Below are positions 1-8,576 of a stretch of 64,000 nt of DNA, in pieces. Within the stretch, counting starts at the first letter, position 1, and every line of letters starts with the position of its first letter. The position numbers and the translations under genes are program-made. A model generated the notes under the pieces. That model did no database searches. It worked only from the letters and a program-made list of their open reading frames with translations, and had not been told where the DNA came from. Location: positions 1-64,000 of the forward strand of contig CANMVX010000004.1 of assembly GCA_947501115.1 (NCBI GenBank). Direction: 5' to 3'. The stretch is from Haliscomenobacteraceae bacterium. Lineage in GTDB: Bacteria; Bacteroidota; Bacteroidia; Chitinophagales; Saprospiraceae.

Positions 1-296
1 CTCTACGATAATTTTGTACAAAAACGCTATCTATCATCTGTGAAATCTTAAAATCCTATAAATCCGTGATTCAGAACCAGGTGTTAGTGGTAAATATTAA
101 ATGAAAACCTATCGGGGAGAAGACGCGAAGCATCGCGTCTCTACGATAAATTTGTGCAAAAATCTAATGTACATTGGGCATAATTTTAGAAAATCAATCA
201 TTTTTTATCCTTTGCAAACACAAAGGCCTATTAGCCCAAGGTACCAATTAGCAAAAAAAAAGGAGGCTACCTTTTTAGACAGCCTCCTTTTTTGCG
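1..296 (+). repeat. Dispersed repeat copy R1
   Basis: This non-coding block is matched by the reverse complement of about 53575-53822 in the same order: an ATCC-rich part (AATCCGTGATTC), the word TTAGTGGTAAATATTAAA, the word CCTATCGGGGAGAAGACGCG, a hairpin at 121-140 (AGACGCGA-agca-TCGCGTCT), a stretch ending CCTATTAGCCCAA, and a terminator-like end. The first bases of the window (CTCTACGATAA) repeat the words just after the hairpin at 139, so a second tandem unit probably lies upstream, outside the window. The 70-residue ORF drawn across it is not credible. Nothing else was seen in this stretch. Confidence 0.85.
253..293 (-). terminator. Intrinsic terminator of rplS, part of repeat R1
   Basis: Read on the minus strand, AAAAAAGGAGGCT pairs with AGCCTCCTTTTTT around a 12-base loop and is followed by a run of T. 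It begins 17 bases after the rplS stop codon. The same stem and loop words (AGGCTGTCTAAAAAG) reappear at the matching end of repeat R3, so the terminator seems to belong to the repeat. Confidence 0.85.
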
Positions 297-309
297 TTGG
301 AAAATCGAA

Positions 310-663
310 TTAACGATAAATTTTCTTTTCGCGAATACGTGCTTTCTTACCAACAAGATCACGTAAGTAGAACAATTTAGCTCTACGTACCTTACCGCGT
401 TTCAATATTTCAACACTTTGAATATTTGGTGTAGCGAATGGAAAAATTCTTTCAACACCAACGCCGTTAGAAATTTTTCTTACCGTAAAGGTTTTGGTTG
501 GTCCTTGACCACTAATTTGAATGACATCGCCACGAAAAGCTTGAACCCTTTTCTTATCACCCTCAACGATTTCGTAGTTTACTACTACGTTATCTCCTGG
601 GCGAAAATTTGGGAAAGTGCTACTCGGTGTGAGTTGTTCGTGCACGTATTTTATTGCGTCCAT
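310..663 (-). CDS. rplS: 50S ribosomal protein L19
   Basis: This is L19, a large-subunit protein at the 30S/50S interface. The 117-residue product has the normal family length and hallmarks: an N-terminal [16 protein letters not shown] segment, the [12 protein letters not shown] loop, the [20 protein letters not shown] core and the basic tail [15 protein letters not shown]. The gene is monocistronic: a promoter-like pair lies just upstream and an intrinsic terminator just downstream, where the dispersed repeat begins. The antisense ORF at 418-750 is a shadow. Nothing unusual is seen in the protein. Confidence 0.98.
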   Translation of the reverse strand: MDAIKYVHEQLTPSSTFPNFRPGDNVVVNYEIVEGDKKRVQAFRGDVIQISGQGPTKTFTVRKISNGVGVERIFPFATPNIQSVEILKRGKVRRAKLFYLRDLVGKKARIREKKIYR

Positions 664-687
664 CTTAACTTAATTTTTTTTGACGTG

Positions 688-718
688 CAAAAATATATAA
701 ATAAACTGGTAAATACAA
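688..718 (-). promoter_or_regulatory. Promoter of rplS (Bacteroidota type)
   Basis: On the minus strand TTG (716-718) and TATTTTTG (688-695) are 20 bases apart, matching the Bacteroidota -33 TTG / -7 TAnnTTTG pattern. The -7 element is 25 bases before the rplS ATG. No experimental support is available. Confidence 0.6.
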
Positions 719-751
719 TTTTTACACATAAATACTTACAATCCTTATAAA

Positions 752-3025
752 TTAACGTAAAAGGGTTACGAATCCTTTGATTTCCACTGGAACGCCCCTG
801 GGATCTTTATAGGAAATCAAGGTAATATATACGCCTTCAGGGGATGCTGAACCGTTATTCAGGTGATTTCCGTTCCAACCCTCGTTAATATCAGCGGTAG
901 AAAAGACTCTTTCTCCCCATCGGTTCCAAATTTGAAATTTAAAATTTGTGGCACCCGTCATTATGCCTACCCCCCTGAAAACATCATTTTTACCATCATA
1001 ATTTGGCGTAAAGGCATTGGGTAAAAAATATCTTACATCTGGCCTTACATCGAGTAGTGCCTGAGCGGTATCCAGGCAGCCACTTGGGTGTGTTACAACG
1101 AGGGTAATGGTAAACATACCGGTATCCTGATAAAGATGAATGGGGTTTCTTTCCTCTAGTTGAGCTTTATCACCGAAGTCCCATCGCCAGCGCACAGCAT
1201 TAATAGATTCATCTGTAAAGACAACTTTATTATCGATATTGGTTATTTGCTTCGGTGCAAAATCAAAAGCTGCTTCGGGGGAAGAAGATATTTTAATAAG
1301 ATTGTTAAAAACGGTATCTATTTTACACCCTATGGGCGAGGTTACGGAGAGACTTACTGAATAAATACCTTCTTTGGTGTAAGTATAAGTAGGATTTAAT
1401 TTAGTACTTTTACCACCATCCCCAAATTCCCAGTTGACCTTGTAGCTTTCATCAATAGGTTTTGACAGATTATCAAAAACCATATTGACGGGAGCGCAAC
1501 CTACTGCCTGTGAGGGTTTAACAACTAAAATGGCTGGAGCTGGAAAATAGCGTACTTTTTTTGTCACCGTTTCTGTACATTGATTTAAATCTTTTACTGT
1601 CAGGGAAACAGAGAACTCACCCGCTAAGTTATATTGGTGACCTATCAATTTACCGGACCCTTTTTGACCGTCACCAAAAACCCAGTTATAACTACTTATT
1701 CCTCCACTTCCGCTCACTGACAAATCAGTGAAATTAACGGGTTGGGCATAACAAGTATCATATTTATAGGTAAAATCTGCTGTTAACTCCGGAAAAATAA
1801 GGACTTCGATATCTGCGGAATCTGCGCAACCTGTGCCCGGATTTAATAAAAGTTTGCCATTATACTTTCCAATACCAGGAAACTTCAAGGTTGGTTCCCA
1901 ATCAGTTGATGTTATTTTGGTATTTCCAATAGGGAATTCCCACTTTTGACTTTTAATAGAGGCCCGTTGATAGCTGTTATTTACAAATTTCACATCGGTA
2001 ATGCCGCAAGAAATTACTTTATACTCCTGATCTGTAACGGCAATGGCATCGCCCAGTTTAGCAAAAACCAATGGGTCACAATCGGCAACGTTAAATTGAA
2101 AATCCCGGTTTGATTTACTTATTAAAATGCCGTTTCTATATTCAGCAATACAAACCCCTACCACAAACTGTCCTTTTGCAGTAGGTTTTCCCGTTATCAG
2201 TCCTGTTTTTGAATCTATGCTTACAATGGGATCCCCGGCCATGGGCGTCGATGAAGTAATATTTCCACCACGAAAGGTAACCAGTGAATAGGGAGGAGGA
2301 CATGCAGGCGTAGGATATGCGCCTTCACAAGTTCTATAAATTACATTATTCGTAGCGGGGCCACCACCGTTAAAAGGGGCACAAAAAGAATAAACTAAGG
2401 AATCTCCATCGGCATCTTTAGCACTATGATCGTATTTTAATTCATTATTAACACATATAACCGTAGGAGGGAAGGTTTTAAATTCAGGACTATTATTGCA
2501 TACAGCCTGGGCCTCCGGGGTAATTTCTATGCCATAAGTAGATCCCACCTGATCAGGATTAATGATATTGGTGATGGTATTATTTCGACAACATCTTTGA
2601 TAAGACACGTGATATGATACATTTCCAGGTGGGAGACGAATGCCGTAATTACTTAGCTTAAATTCATAAATACCCTCTTCAACACAGATATTAGGGGGTA
2701 TTAAACAAGGATAATCAGGACGTTCTACATTCCTTTTTGACGTTAATCTTACCTGAACTCTGGAAAAAACGGAATTTTGCCGCAATCTTCCGCAATCTGC
2801 ATCCCCATTACAACGATAAATACCAATTTCTGCAATATCGTCTAACTGCGCACAATCTGTACAATTACAATCCCTATACACTTTAAGAGTGAAAGAATAG
2901 TCTCCATTTCCGAGGCATTTATACGTTAAATTACCACCAATAAGGTGTTTTGCCTGTAAGTTAACGCCCAAAAAACAAGAGATGCTGAGGAGGAGAATGT
3001 ACGGAAGAATGCGTAGATAGTTCAT
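752..3025 (-). CDS. Secreted PKD-domain protein with type B T9SS C-terminal domain
   Basis: A 757-residue exported surface protein. It starts with a signal peptide (about residues 1-25, ending LQAKH), then a Cys-rich domain of about 300 residues with YRDC, CVEEGIYEF and YQRCCRNN motifs, then PKD-like domains marked by FGDGQKGSG (about 470), FGDGGKST (about 560) and WDFGDK (about 640). The last about 90 residues (FLPNAFTPNYDGKNDVFRG ... WNRWGERVF) are a gliding-motility-associated C-terminal domain of the CHU_C/TIGR04131 type, a T9SS type B sorting signal. It follows its paralogue at 3030-5363 after only 4 bases, so the two are probably co-transcribed. The adhesive role is inferred from the domains; no enzyme domain is seen. 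Confidence 0.9.
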   Translation of the reverse strand: MNYLRILPYILLLSISCFLGVNLQAKHLIGGNLTYKCLGNGDYSFTLKVYRDCNCTDCAQLDDIAEIGIYRCNGDADCGRLRQNSVFSRVQVRLTSKRNVERPDYPCLIPPNICVEEGIYEFKLSNYGIRLPPGNVSYHVSYQRCCRNNTITNIINPDQVGSTYGIEITPEAQAVCNNSPEFKTFPPTVICVNNELKYDHSAKDADGDSLVYSFCAPFNGGGPATNNVIYRTCEGAYPTPACPPPYSLVTFRGGNITSSTPMAGDPIVSIDSKTGLITGKPTAKGQFVVGVCIAEYRNGILISKSNRDFQFNVADCDPLVFAKLGDAIAVTDQEYKVISCGITDVKFVNNSYQRASIKSQKWEFPIGNTKITSTDWEPTLKFPGIGKYNGKLLLNPGTGCADSADIEVLIFPELTADFTYKYDTCYAQPVNFTDLSVSGSGGISSYNWVFGDGQKGSGKLIGHQYNLAGEFSVSLTVKDLNQCTETVTKKVRYFPAPAILVVKPSQAVGCAPVNMVFDNLSKPIDESYKVNWEFGDGGKSTKLNPTYTYTKEGIYSVSLSVTSPIGCKIDTVFNNLIKISSSPEAAFDFAPKQITNIDNKVVFTDESINAVRWRWDFGDKAQLEERNPIHLYQDTGMFTITLVVTHPSGCLDTAQALLDVRPDVRYFLPNAFTPNYDGKNDVFRGVGIMTGATNFKFQIWNRWGERVFSTADINEGWNGNHLNNGSASPEGVYITLISYKDPRGVPVEIKGFVTLLR

Positions 3026-3029
3026 AATC

Positions 3030-5363
3030 TTATCTCATTAGTAGAACGGTTCCTGAAAAATACTGTTTTTCTCCCTTATTATCTGTATAACTGATCATAT
3101 AAATGTAAGTATCTGCGGGTGCACCCTTACTAGCGTTTGTCAGACTGCCATCCCAACCTACCCTTGGATCGGTGGATATAAAAACAGGATTTCCCCATCT
3201 TGAAAATAACTGCATTTTATAGTCCTTTAAAATTTCCAAATCACCTGAAGCGATAAATTCATCGTTAATACCGTCAAAATTAGGCGAGAATGCGTTAGGA
3301 ATATATATTCTGACTTGGGGTTTAACATATATGTCCTGTGAAATAATGTTTGAACATCCTGTTAAAATATCGGTGACTTGCAAACTGATAGGAATAAAAC
3401 CCGTATCGGGAAGCGCAAACGAAAAATTCAGCGTGGAATCTATTCTTTTATCTCCATTTTTCCACAAATGCTTTAACTGGTTGCCTGAATTACTCGTAAA
3501 AGTAACCAGTTGTTTTAGCGAAAGATCCTCTTTTGGGGAATATGAGAAGGAAGCGGTTGGGGCAATTCGAATATTCAGTTCATTGGTCAAATCTATTTTT
3601 TTGCTACATACACCATTGCCAGTGGTTAGGGTTATACTAACTTTATAAAGACCCTCCTTAGTATAGGTATGGGTTGCTGGTAAGGTGTTGGAAGTCTTTC
3701 CGTCACCAAAATCCCATTTTACAGTAAGTTCTTCCTTTGATATGTCGGGGTTCGTCGAAAATTTGATAGGGGTTCCCAGACATGCATCAGAAGGAGTTAC
3801 ATCAATATTTGCAAAACCTGGTATCGGATAATAAGGCACCTTAACGATGGTGGAATCCCGGCAGTTTCCTTCTCCTACCACCAAAAGCTGGATAGTATAA
3901 CTTCCAGATCTTATGCCGATGATGGGAAAGGTGTCTGTGCCAATCACCCAACCTTTCAAACCATTTGAGGTTGCACTGAATCTCTCCCAATCCCAACGGA
4001 TGAAGGTTGGCTTTACCAAACCCTTGTAGGTAATGTTAAGGGGAAGTGCAACACAAGAATCGCCTTTGACCTGAATTTCGGCTTTAACTTTTTGAGGAAT
4101 AACTACCTTGAAAGACAATGAATCTTTACAGGTTCCCGTCGGATTAAGGACTAACTTACCATTATAAGTGCCCGGTGTTAAAAAATCAATGGTGGCATTG
4201 CGTTGATTAGATGTAAATATCTGGGTTGGGGCAGCTCCGGTAAACGTCCAGTTATAAGAGGTAATGGCGGAGGTGTCCTGACTGTCATTTTTGAAGGTCA
4301 CTTTAGTCTCACCACAATTTTGAAAGATACTTTCACTGGTTCCGGAGACATTTGTGAGGGGTAAATTAACTTTTACTTTAGCGTCGCAATTTCCTACATT
4401 TATTTGAAAATCTCTTCTCAGCGTATGGTACAAAATACCATTCCGATAGCGTTTTACCTCAATTCCCAGTACAAACTGTCCTGTTAAAGCTGGTTTTCCC
4501 TGAATGAGGCCCGTTTGGGGATGGATGGTAAGAATACTGTTTAACCCCAGGGGCTTAGCGCTTGTGAAAGTTGGACCAACATACTGAACCTCATTGTATG
4601 GAGGAGGGAGATCCGGATCGGGGGCAACTCCATTGGCACTTTTTGCATTAGTATTGTCGGGCCCACCGCCGGTCGTTGGATTAGCCAGCGAATAAACTAA
4701 ACTGTCGCCACTGATAGAAGTGACAGACTGGTCAAAATCAAAAGACTGTCCGGCACAAAGAACGACGGGAGGGAAGTTTAAAAATTCCGGACTGTCTAAT
4801 TTTGCTTTTTGTGCCGCAGAACTTATTTCTACAGAAAACGTCGCTCCGGTTAGCGCTGGATCAACAATATTCGAAATAGAAATATTCCGGCAACATCTCT
4901 GATAACTAATTACATAAGCGGCGTCAATAATGGGTAAATCGGTTTCCAATTCATAAATTCCCTCTTCAACACATACATTAGGAGGTACTTTTAAGCATTC
5001 ATTTCCCGGATTTGGATTTATTTTTACGACGCTTGGTAAAGGGAAAATAATAGTTTTTACAGGTATATTTCTTTGATCCAGGCGGTAAATAGTAGCATTG
5101 GCAGCAAAAGTTCCCGGAGATGAATCAAAATTTGCCCCTGATCCCTGACAATCCCTATATATTTTTAACGTAAATTTGTATCGCCAACTATTAGAAAGAG
5201 GGTCATTGTTGGTATATCGAAGTATTTTGTAGCTCATTACCCCGCCAATAATGTGTTCAGCAAAAAGAGGGGTAGCGAAATTATAAAACATTAAAAACAA
5301 GAAACTCCTATTTAGCGTTAATAGGATTAATTTTGACTTTAACTTAGTTGTAAAATTTAACAT
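3030..5363 (-). CDS. Secreted PKD-domain protein with type B T9SS C-terminal domain (paralogue)
   Basis: A 777-residue paralogue of the next gene, with the same plan: a signal peptide of about 35 residues ending LFAEH, a Cys-containing N-terminal domain (HIIGG, IYRDCQGSG, CVEEGIYEL, YQRCCRN), PKD-like domains (WDFGDGKTS near residue 550) and a C-terminal CHU_C domain (IPNAFSPNFDGINDEF ... LFSRWGNPVF). The pair looks like a tandem duplication that has since diverged. It is predicted to be attached to or released at the cell surface by T9SS. The start ATG shares the palindrome CATG with the divergent gene at 5362, leaving no intergenic DNA; the signal peptide fits this start. Confidence 0.9.
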   Translation of the reverse strand: MLNFTTKLKSKLILLTLNRSFLFLMFYNFATPLFAEHIIGGVMSYKILRYTNNDPLSNSWRYKFTLKIYRDCQGSGANFDSSPGTFAANATIYRLDQRNIPVKTIIFPLPSVVKINPNPGNECLKVPPNVCVEEGIYELETDLPIIDAAYVISYQRCCRNISISNIVDPALTGATFSVEISSAAQKAKLDSPEFLNFPPVVLCAGQSFDFDQSVTSISGDSLVYSLANPTTGGGPDNTNAKSANGVAPDPDLPPPYNEVQYVGPTFTSAKPLGLNSILTIHPQTGLIQGKPALTGQFVLGIEVKRYRNGILYHTLRRDFQINVGNCDAKVKVNLPLTNVSGTSESIFQNCGETKVTFKNDSQDTSAITSYNWTFTGAAPTQIFTSNQRNATIDFLTPGTYNGKLVLNPTGTCKDSLSFKVVIPQKVKAEIQVKGDSCVALPLNITYKGLVKPTFIRWDWERFSATSNGLKGWVIGTDTFPIIGIRSGSYTIQLLVVGEGNCRDSTIVKVPYYPIPGFANIDVTPSDACLGTPIKFSTNPDISKEELTVKWDFGDGKTSNTLPATHTYTKEGLYKVSITLTTGNGVCSKKIDLTNELNIRIAPTASFSYSPKEDLSLKQLVTFTSNSGNQLKHLWKNGDKRIDSTLNFSFALPDTGFIPISLQVTDILTGCSNIISQDIYVKPQVRIYIPNAFSPNFDGINDEFIASGDLEILKDYKMQLFSRWGNPVFISTDPRVGWDGSLTNASKGAPADTYIYMISYTDNKGEKQYFSGTVLLMR

Positions 5364-5955
5364 GATTCAAATAAATAGCATTGATTTTCAAAATATTGAT
5401 CCTAAAATCTTGGCTGCAGCATTAGCTTTGAAGGAAGGAAAGATCGTATTAATTCAAACGCAAACGTTGTGGTCTTTAATATGTTTACTCGACGATGAGA
5501 AATCTATAGAACGTTTACTATCATTTAAACGCGATAACTTTCATTTTAATTATGAATGTCTGGTCGATTCCATAGAACTATTTAAGCAATATGTACCAGA
5601 TTTATCCCCACGGGTAGAAACCTTACTTTCTTTTCATTCCCGTCCCCTCAGTATTTTATTGACCGCTGATCATTTACCTGAAATCATAAGAAATTTATCT
5701 TCAAAAATAGCTTTCAGGATGGATAATTCTGTGGGAATTGGCACCATTATCCAACTTGTGAACCAGGGTCTTTGGGCTACCTCTGCATTTATCGGCGCTG
5801 AAATAAAATCCAACGCATTTGATTCAATAGATGAAAGTGCCAAAGCCCTTGCTGATGAAATCGTCGAGTTGAAAAATAGTAAAAATATTACTGGAGAAGA
5901 AGCTGTTTTGGTGGAATTAGACGAGGAGGATAACCTGGAGTTTCTAAGGGAATAA
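5362..5955 (+). CDS. Divergent TsaC/Sua5/YrdC-family protein
   Basis: A 197-residue protein with the length and motif order of TsaC/YrdC (threonylcarbamoyl-AMP synthase, which makes the t6A precursor). The N-terminal ALKEGKIVLIQTQTLWSL stands where the family has PTDTVYGL, SFKRDN matches the K-x-R region, HSRPLSILLT matches the P-T-hydrophobic strand, and GLWATSAFIGAE replaces STSANxSG. Several signature positions have changed (the P and D of PTDT, the N of SAN), so activity is uncertain; it may be a paralogue rather than the cell's main TsaC. It begins on the same CATG as the divergent gene to its left. Confidence 0.7.
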   Translation: MIQINSIDFQNIDPKILAAALALKEGKIVLIQTQTLWSLICLLDDEKSIERLLSFKRDNFHFNYECLVDSIELFKQYVPDLSPRVETLLSFHSRPLSILLTADHLPEIIRNLSSKIAFRMDNSVGIGTIIQLVNQGLWATSAFIGAEIKSNAFDSIDESAKALADEIVELKNSKNITGEEAVLVELDEEDNLEFLRE

Positions 5956-5963
5956 GTGAGTAG

Positions 5964-6452
5964 TCAGTTAATTTCCTCGAAGATTCCTTCCTTTTTGTTT
6001 TTACGGACGTTATCCCATTTAAAATAACGCCCATTCATCGCAATATAAACCCCTGTGGGTAGCGTTTGAACAAAAGCAAAAGCGGTACCTAAGTTAAAAA
6101 AACCATCAGAACTACTAAAAGTGTAAGGAACCATTGCACCAACCAGCACAATGGTTTTGTCCTTTACAAGCTGGGCAATTACGCTGGCTGTTTCAACCAT
6201 AGTATCTGTGCCATGTGTAATCACAATATTTTTTTCAGGTGTTGAAATACAGTGTTGCGCTATCGTATGCCTGTCGCTATCTTTCATATCAAGGCTGTCC
6301 ATCATCATAAGGGTAGTCCAATCAACCGGAACTTGAAACCGACCTCTTGTAAGCATTTCCGGTAAATGAGAATCTTTGAAATGAAGGGAACCGTCGAGTT
6401 CGTTATATTCCTTATCAAAAGTTCCACCAGTAACAAAAATTTTAACAATCAT
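5964..6452 (-). CDS. Stand-alone asparaginase N-terminal domain protein
   Basis: A 162-residue protein equal to the N-terminal domain of type I/II L-asparaginases. It keeps the first catalytic threonine motif (TGGTFDKEYN, residues 8-17) and the second one (THGTDTMVETA, near 79), followed by VLVGAMVP. The C-terminal domain of about 330-residue asparaginases is absent and the reading frame ends cleanly, so this is the short, single-domain form rather than an obvious truncation. The substrate is unknown; asparagine hydrolysis is a family-based guess. It lies 8 bases from the convergent TsaC-like gene. Confidence 0.8.
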   Translation of the reverse strand: MIVKIFVTGGTFDKEYNELDGSLHFKDSHLPEMLTRGRFQVPVDWTTLMMMDSLDMKDSDRHTIAQHCISTPEKNIVITHGTDTMVETASVIAQLVKDKTIVLVGAMVPYTFSSSDGFFNLGTAFAFVQTLPTGVYIAMNGRYFKWDNVRKNKKEGIFEEIN

Positions 6453-6500
6453 GAGGTTACTTTAAAAAGATTTGGTCCAGATGTTTCCTGATGGCACATA

Positions 6501-8504
6501 CTAATCATTGATTTTTATCAATTTGATTAACTTAACACCATGGTAGGGGATTTTTGTTGTAAATAAATGAGAGAATTCACCTATTCCTTTTTGTTTCCAA
6601 ACATCGCGAATCAACCATTTTCCGGGTAGATTGAATTTGTCAAGATTAAGATTAAAAAGGATTTCTTTTTCGTCACCCCATCTGAAATAGGATGCCGGAT
6701 GCTCACCGTAATTCGCCATATTGAACATACCTAAAGCATAAGAGCCGTCCTTTAATTCTTTCAGCCATATTTGTACCCCGTTGTCAAGGCCCATAAATCT
6801 CGCAGGTTTACCAAGAGGGTCCTGATTTATGTCAAGAACTTCATGATTATTTAGCAAATTAATGGTAAAAGGATCCAATCGTTCAAGCGGACATCCAATA
6901 AGCATGGGTGCTGAGAGTAAGCTGAATATACTGACATGGCTATATTGCTCATCGGGTGTCAATCGGGTAGGGTGTAAAACAGGACCTATGGACACATCAC
7001 CGATAATCATCATATCAGGATCTGCCCAATGCCCGGGGCCGGAAAATGGGGCCCATTTGTCTAAAGAGAAAGAAGTGTGATATAAACTCGTCCAACTATC
7101 TTTAATATCTGGACCTGTCCTGTACATCTGTGCCCATTTTGCCCAATCTGCCGCTTTATCAAAAGGGGCGTTATTTGATAAGCTGAATACCACATCACGA
7201 CCTGATTCTCTCAGTGCCTCAGCCATTCTAATGGTTGAAGTTAGGTCAATTCTCCAATCATATTTTAAAAAATCTACACCCCACTCAGCCATCAGTCTGG
7301 CATCTTGCTTTTCAAATTTAAATGAAGCAATACGATTAAAAGAAGGTCTGTTTACTATTATCTTTTCATGAGTTTCGCCTCCTTTTGGATAATCAGAAGA
7401 TGCGCCAACATAACCTGCATAACTTGAAATATATGGAGTAGAATAGAGGCCAACTTTTAGTCCCAGAGAGTGAATGTAATCGAACATCCCTTTAATGTCA
7501 GTAAATTTTTCATTAGGTTGAAGAGCCAGAGAAACGGAATCGCGATAGCCTTGCCAGGCATCGTCTAGATTAACGTAACTCCAGCCATAATCCTTCAATT
7601 TAAAGTTAATCATGGCATTAGCAGAGGCCATAACCTTCTCCTTATCTATTTTTTGTTCCCAGGCATTCCAACCATTCCAACCCATTGGGGGAGTAAGAGC
7701 AATGTCCTCTCCAACCCTGATTTCAAGTGCTGCGGTGGCTTTACCTTTGTTATTTTCGGCTATCAGAGTTACATTATGATTCGTTTTCTCCCTTAGGATA
7801 CCTGTTATCTGACCCGTTTTTTCATTTAGCATAAGGCCGTTCGGTAAATTTAATGCTTTGAATATCATCGGTTTGTTACCAGATGCGGCGATATTATATA
7901 AAAATGGATTTCCAGGACGAACCCCAAAAAGTTTTGGAGAATTAATTCTTGGAATGGCGGCACTTTTGGGAGTAAGTATATACTTTTTGCCCTTATTTTC
8001 TACATATCCTATAGATGAATTTTCAATCATTTCTACTCTTGCATCCAACCAATTTGCATAAGTCCGTTTATTATTAATACCACCAACTGTATCCAAAACT
8101 AAAAGTCCAAGTTGTTTGATACCTTTCAACGACACATCGACATCAATGGGGTTATCTCCCATTTTCATGTTTTTTTTCTCAAAAAGGATTTTTCCATCAC
8201 CTAAAACATAATAGGACAACGGTAACGCTGGATTTCCCTCGTCATCATTCCCAATTTTAGCCTGAAATCTTAACGCTTTTTTATCTACATTAAAAGCAAG
8301 AACACAGGGTGATTGTGCCCCAACACCTCGCTGAAAGGACAATTTATTAACCTTTAAGGTATGAGATTCGTAATTTTTTTTAGCTTTTACAGGTCTTAAT
8401 CCTTCAGAAAAGGTTTGTATTTCTAAATCATCCAACCAAATTATACTGGTTTTTTGAGCCAATGCAGGAACGGTAAATAGCAATAAAAAGAGTAAATGTT
8501 TCAC
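6501..8504 (-). CDS. Secreted alpha-galactosidase, GH27 with NPCBM and Ig domains
   Basis: A 667-residue exported glycoside hydrolase. The signal peptide ends ALAQ (about residue 17). Residues about 18-160 form an NPCBM-type carbohydrate-binding domain, 185-265 a putative Ig domain (NLPNGLMLNEKTGQITG), and from about 270 a GH27 TIM barrel (PPMGWNGWNAWEQ, YVNLDDAWQG). FLKYDW carries the expected nucleophile Asp and RTGPDIKDSW the expected acid/base Asp. GH27 retaining enzymes release terminal alpha-linked galactose; N-acetylgalactosaminidase activity is the main alternative. No susC/susD pair lies nearby, so it is not part of a visible polysaccharide utilization locus. Confidence 0.92.
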   Translation of the reverse strand: MKHLLFLLLFTVPALAQKTSIIWLDDLEIQTFSEGLRPVKAKKNYESHTLKVNKLSFQRGVGAQSPCVLAFNVDKKALRFQAKIGNDDEGNPALPLSYYVLGDGKILFEKKNMKMGDNPIDVDVSLKGIKQLGLLVLDTVGGINNKRTYANWLDARVEMIENSSIGYVENKGKKYILTPKSAAIPRINSPKLFGVRPGNPFLYNIAASGNKPMIFKALNLPNGLMLNEKTGQITGILREKTNHNVTLIAENNKGKATAALEIRVGEDIALTPPMGWNGWNAWEQKIDKEKVMASANAMINFKLKDYGWSYVNLDDAWQGYRDSVSLALQPNEKFTDIKGMFDYIHSLGLKVGLYSTPYISSYAGYVGASSDYPKGGETHEKIIVNRPSFNRIASFKFEKQDARLMAEWGVDFLKYDWRIDLTSTIRMAEALRESGRDVVFSLSNNAPFDKAADWAKWAQMYRTGPDIKDSWTSLYHTSFSLDKWAPFSGPGHWADPDMMIIGDVSIGPVLHPTRLTPDEQYSHVSIFSLLSAPMLIGCPLERLDPFTINLLNNHEVLDINQDPLGKPARFMGLDNGVQIWLKELKDGSYALGMFNMANYGEHPASYFRWGDEKEILFNLNLDKFNLPGKWLIRDVWKQKGIGEFSHLFTTKIPYHGVKLIKLIKIND

Positions 8505-8576
8505 AGGAGTAATAGTTTATTGTTTTTAAAACAGCGACAAATTAGAAAAGGTACGCTGAAAAAAAGTTTACCCTAA

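Noticed and set aside
121-140. AGACGCGA hairpin as part of a CRISPR array
   Set aside because: Only one full copy and one partial flank are seen here, with no regular spacers and no cas genes; it belongs to a dispersed repeat.
101-313. 70-residue ORF across the repeat and terminator
   Set aside because: It reads through repeat R1 and the rplS terminator, has no protein-like motif, and ends in rplS on the other strand.
418-750. 110-residue plus-strand ORF
   Set aside because: It is antisense to rplS and its promoter; rplS is certain.
6501-8504. Polysaccharide utilization locus around the GH27 enzyme
   Set aside because: No SusC/SusD pair, sensor or further glycoside hydrolase lies nearby; the TonB receptors are 16 kb or more away and lack SusD partners.
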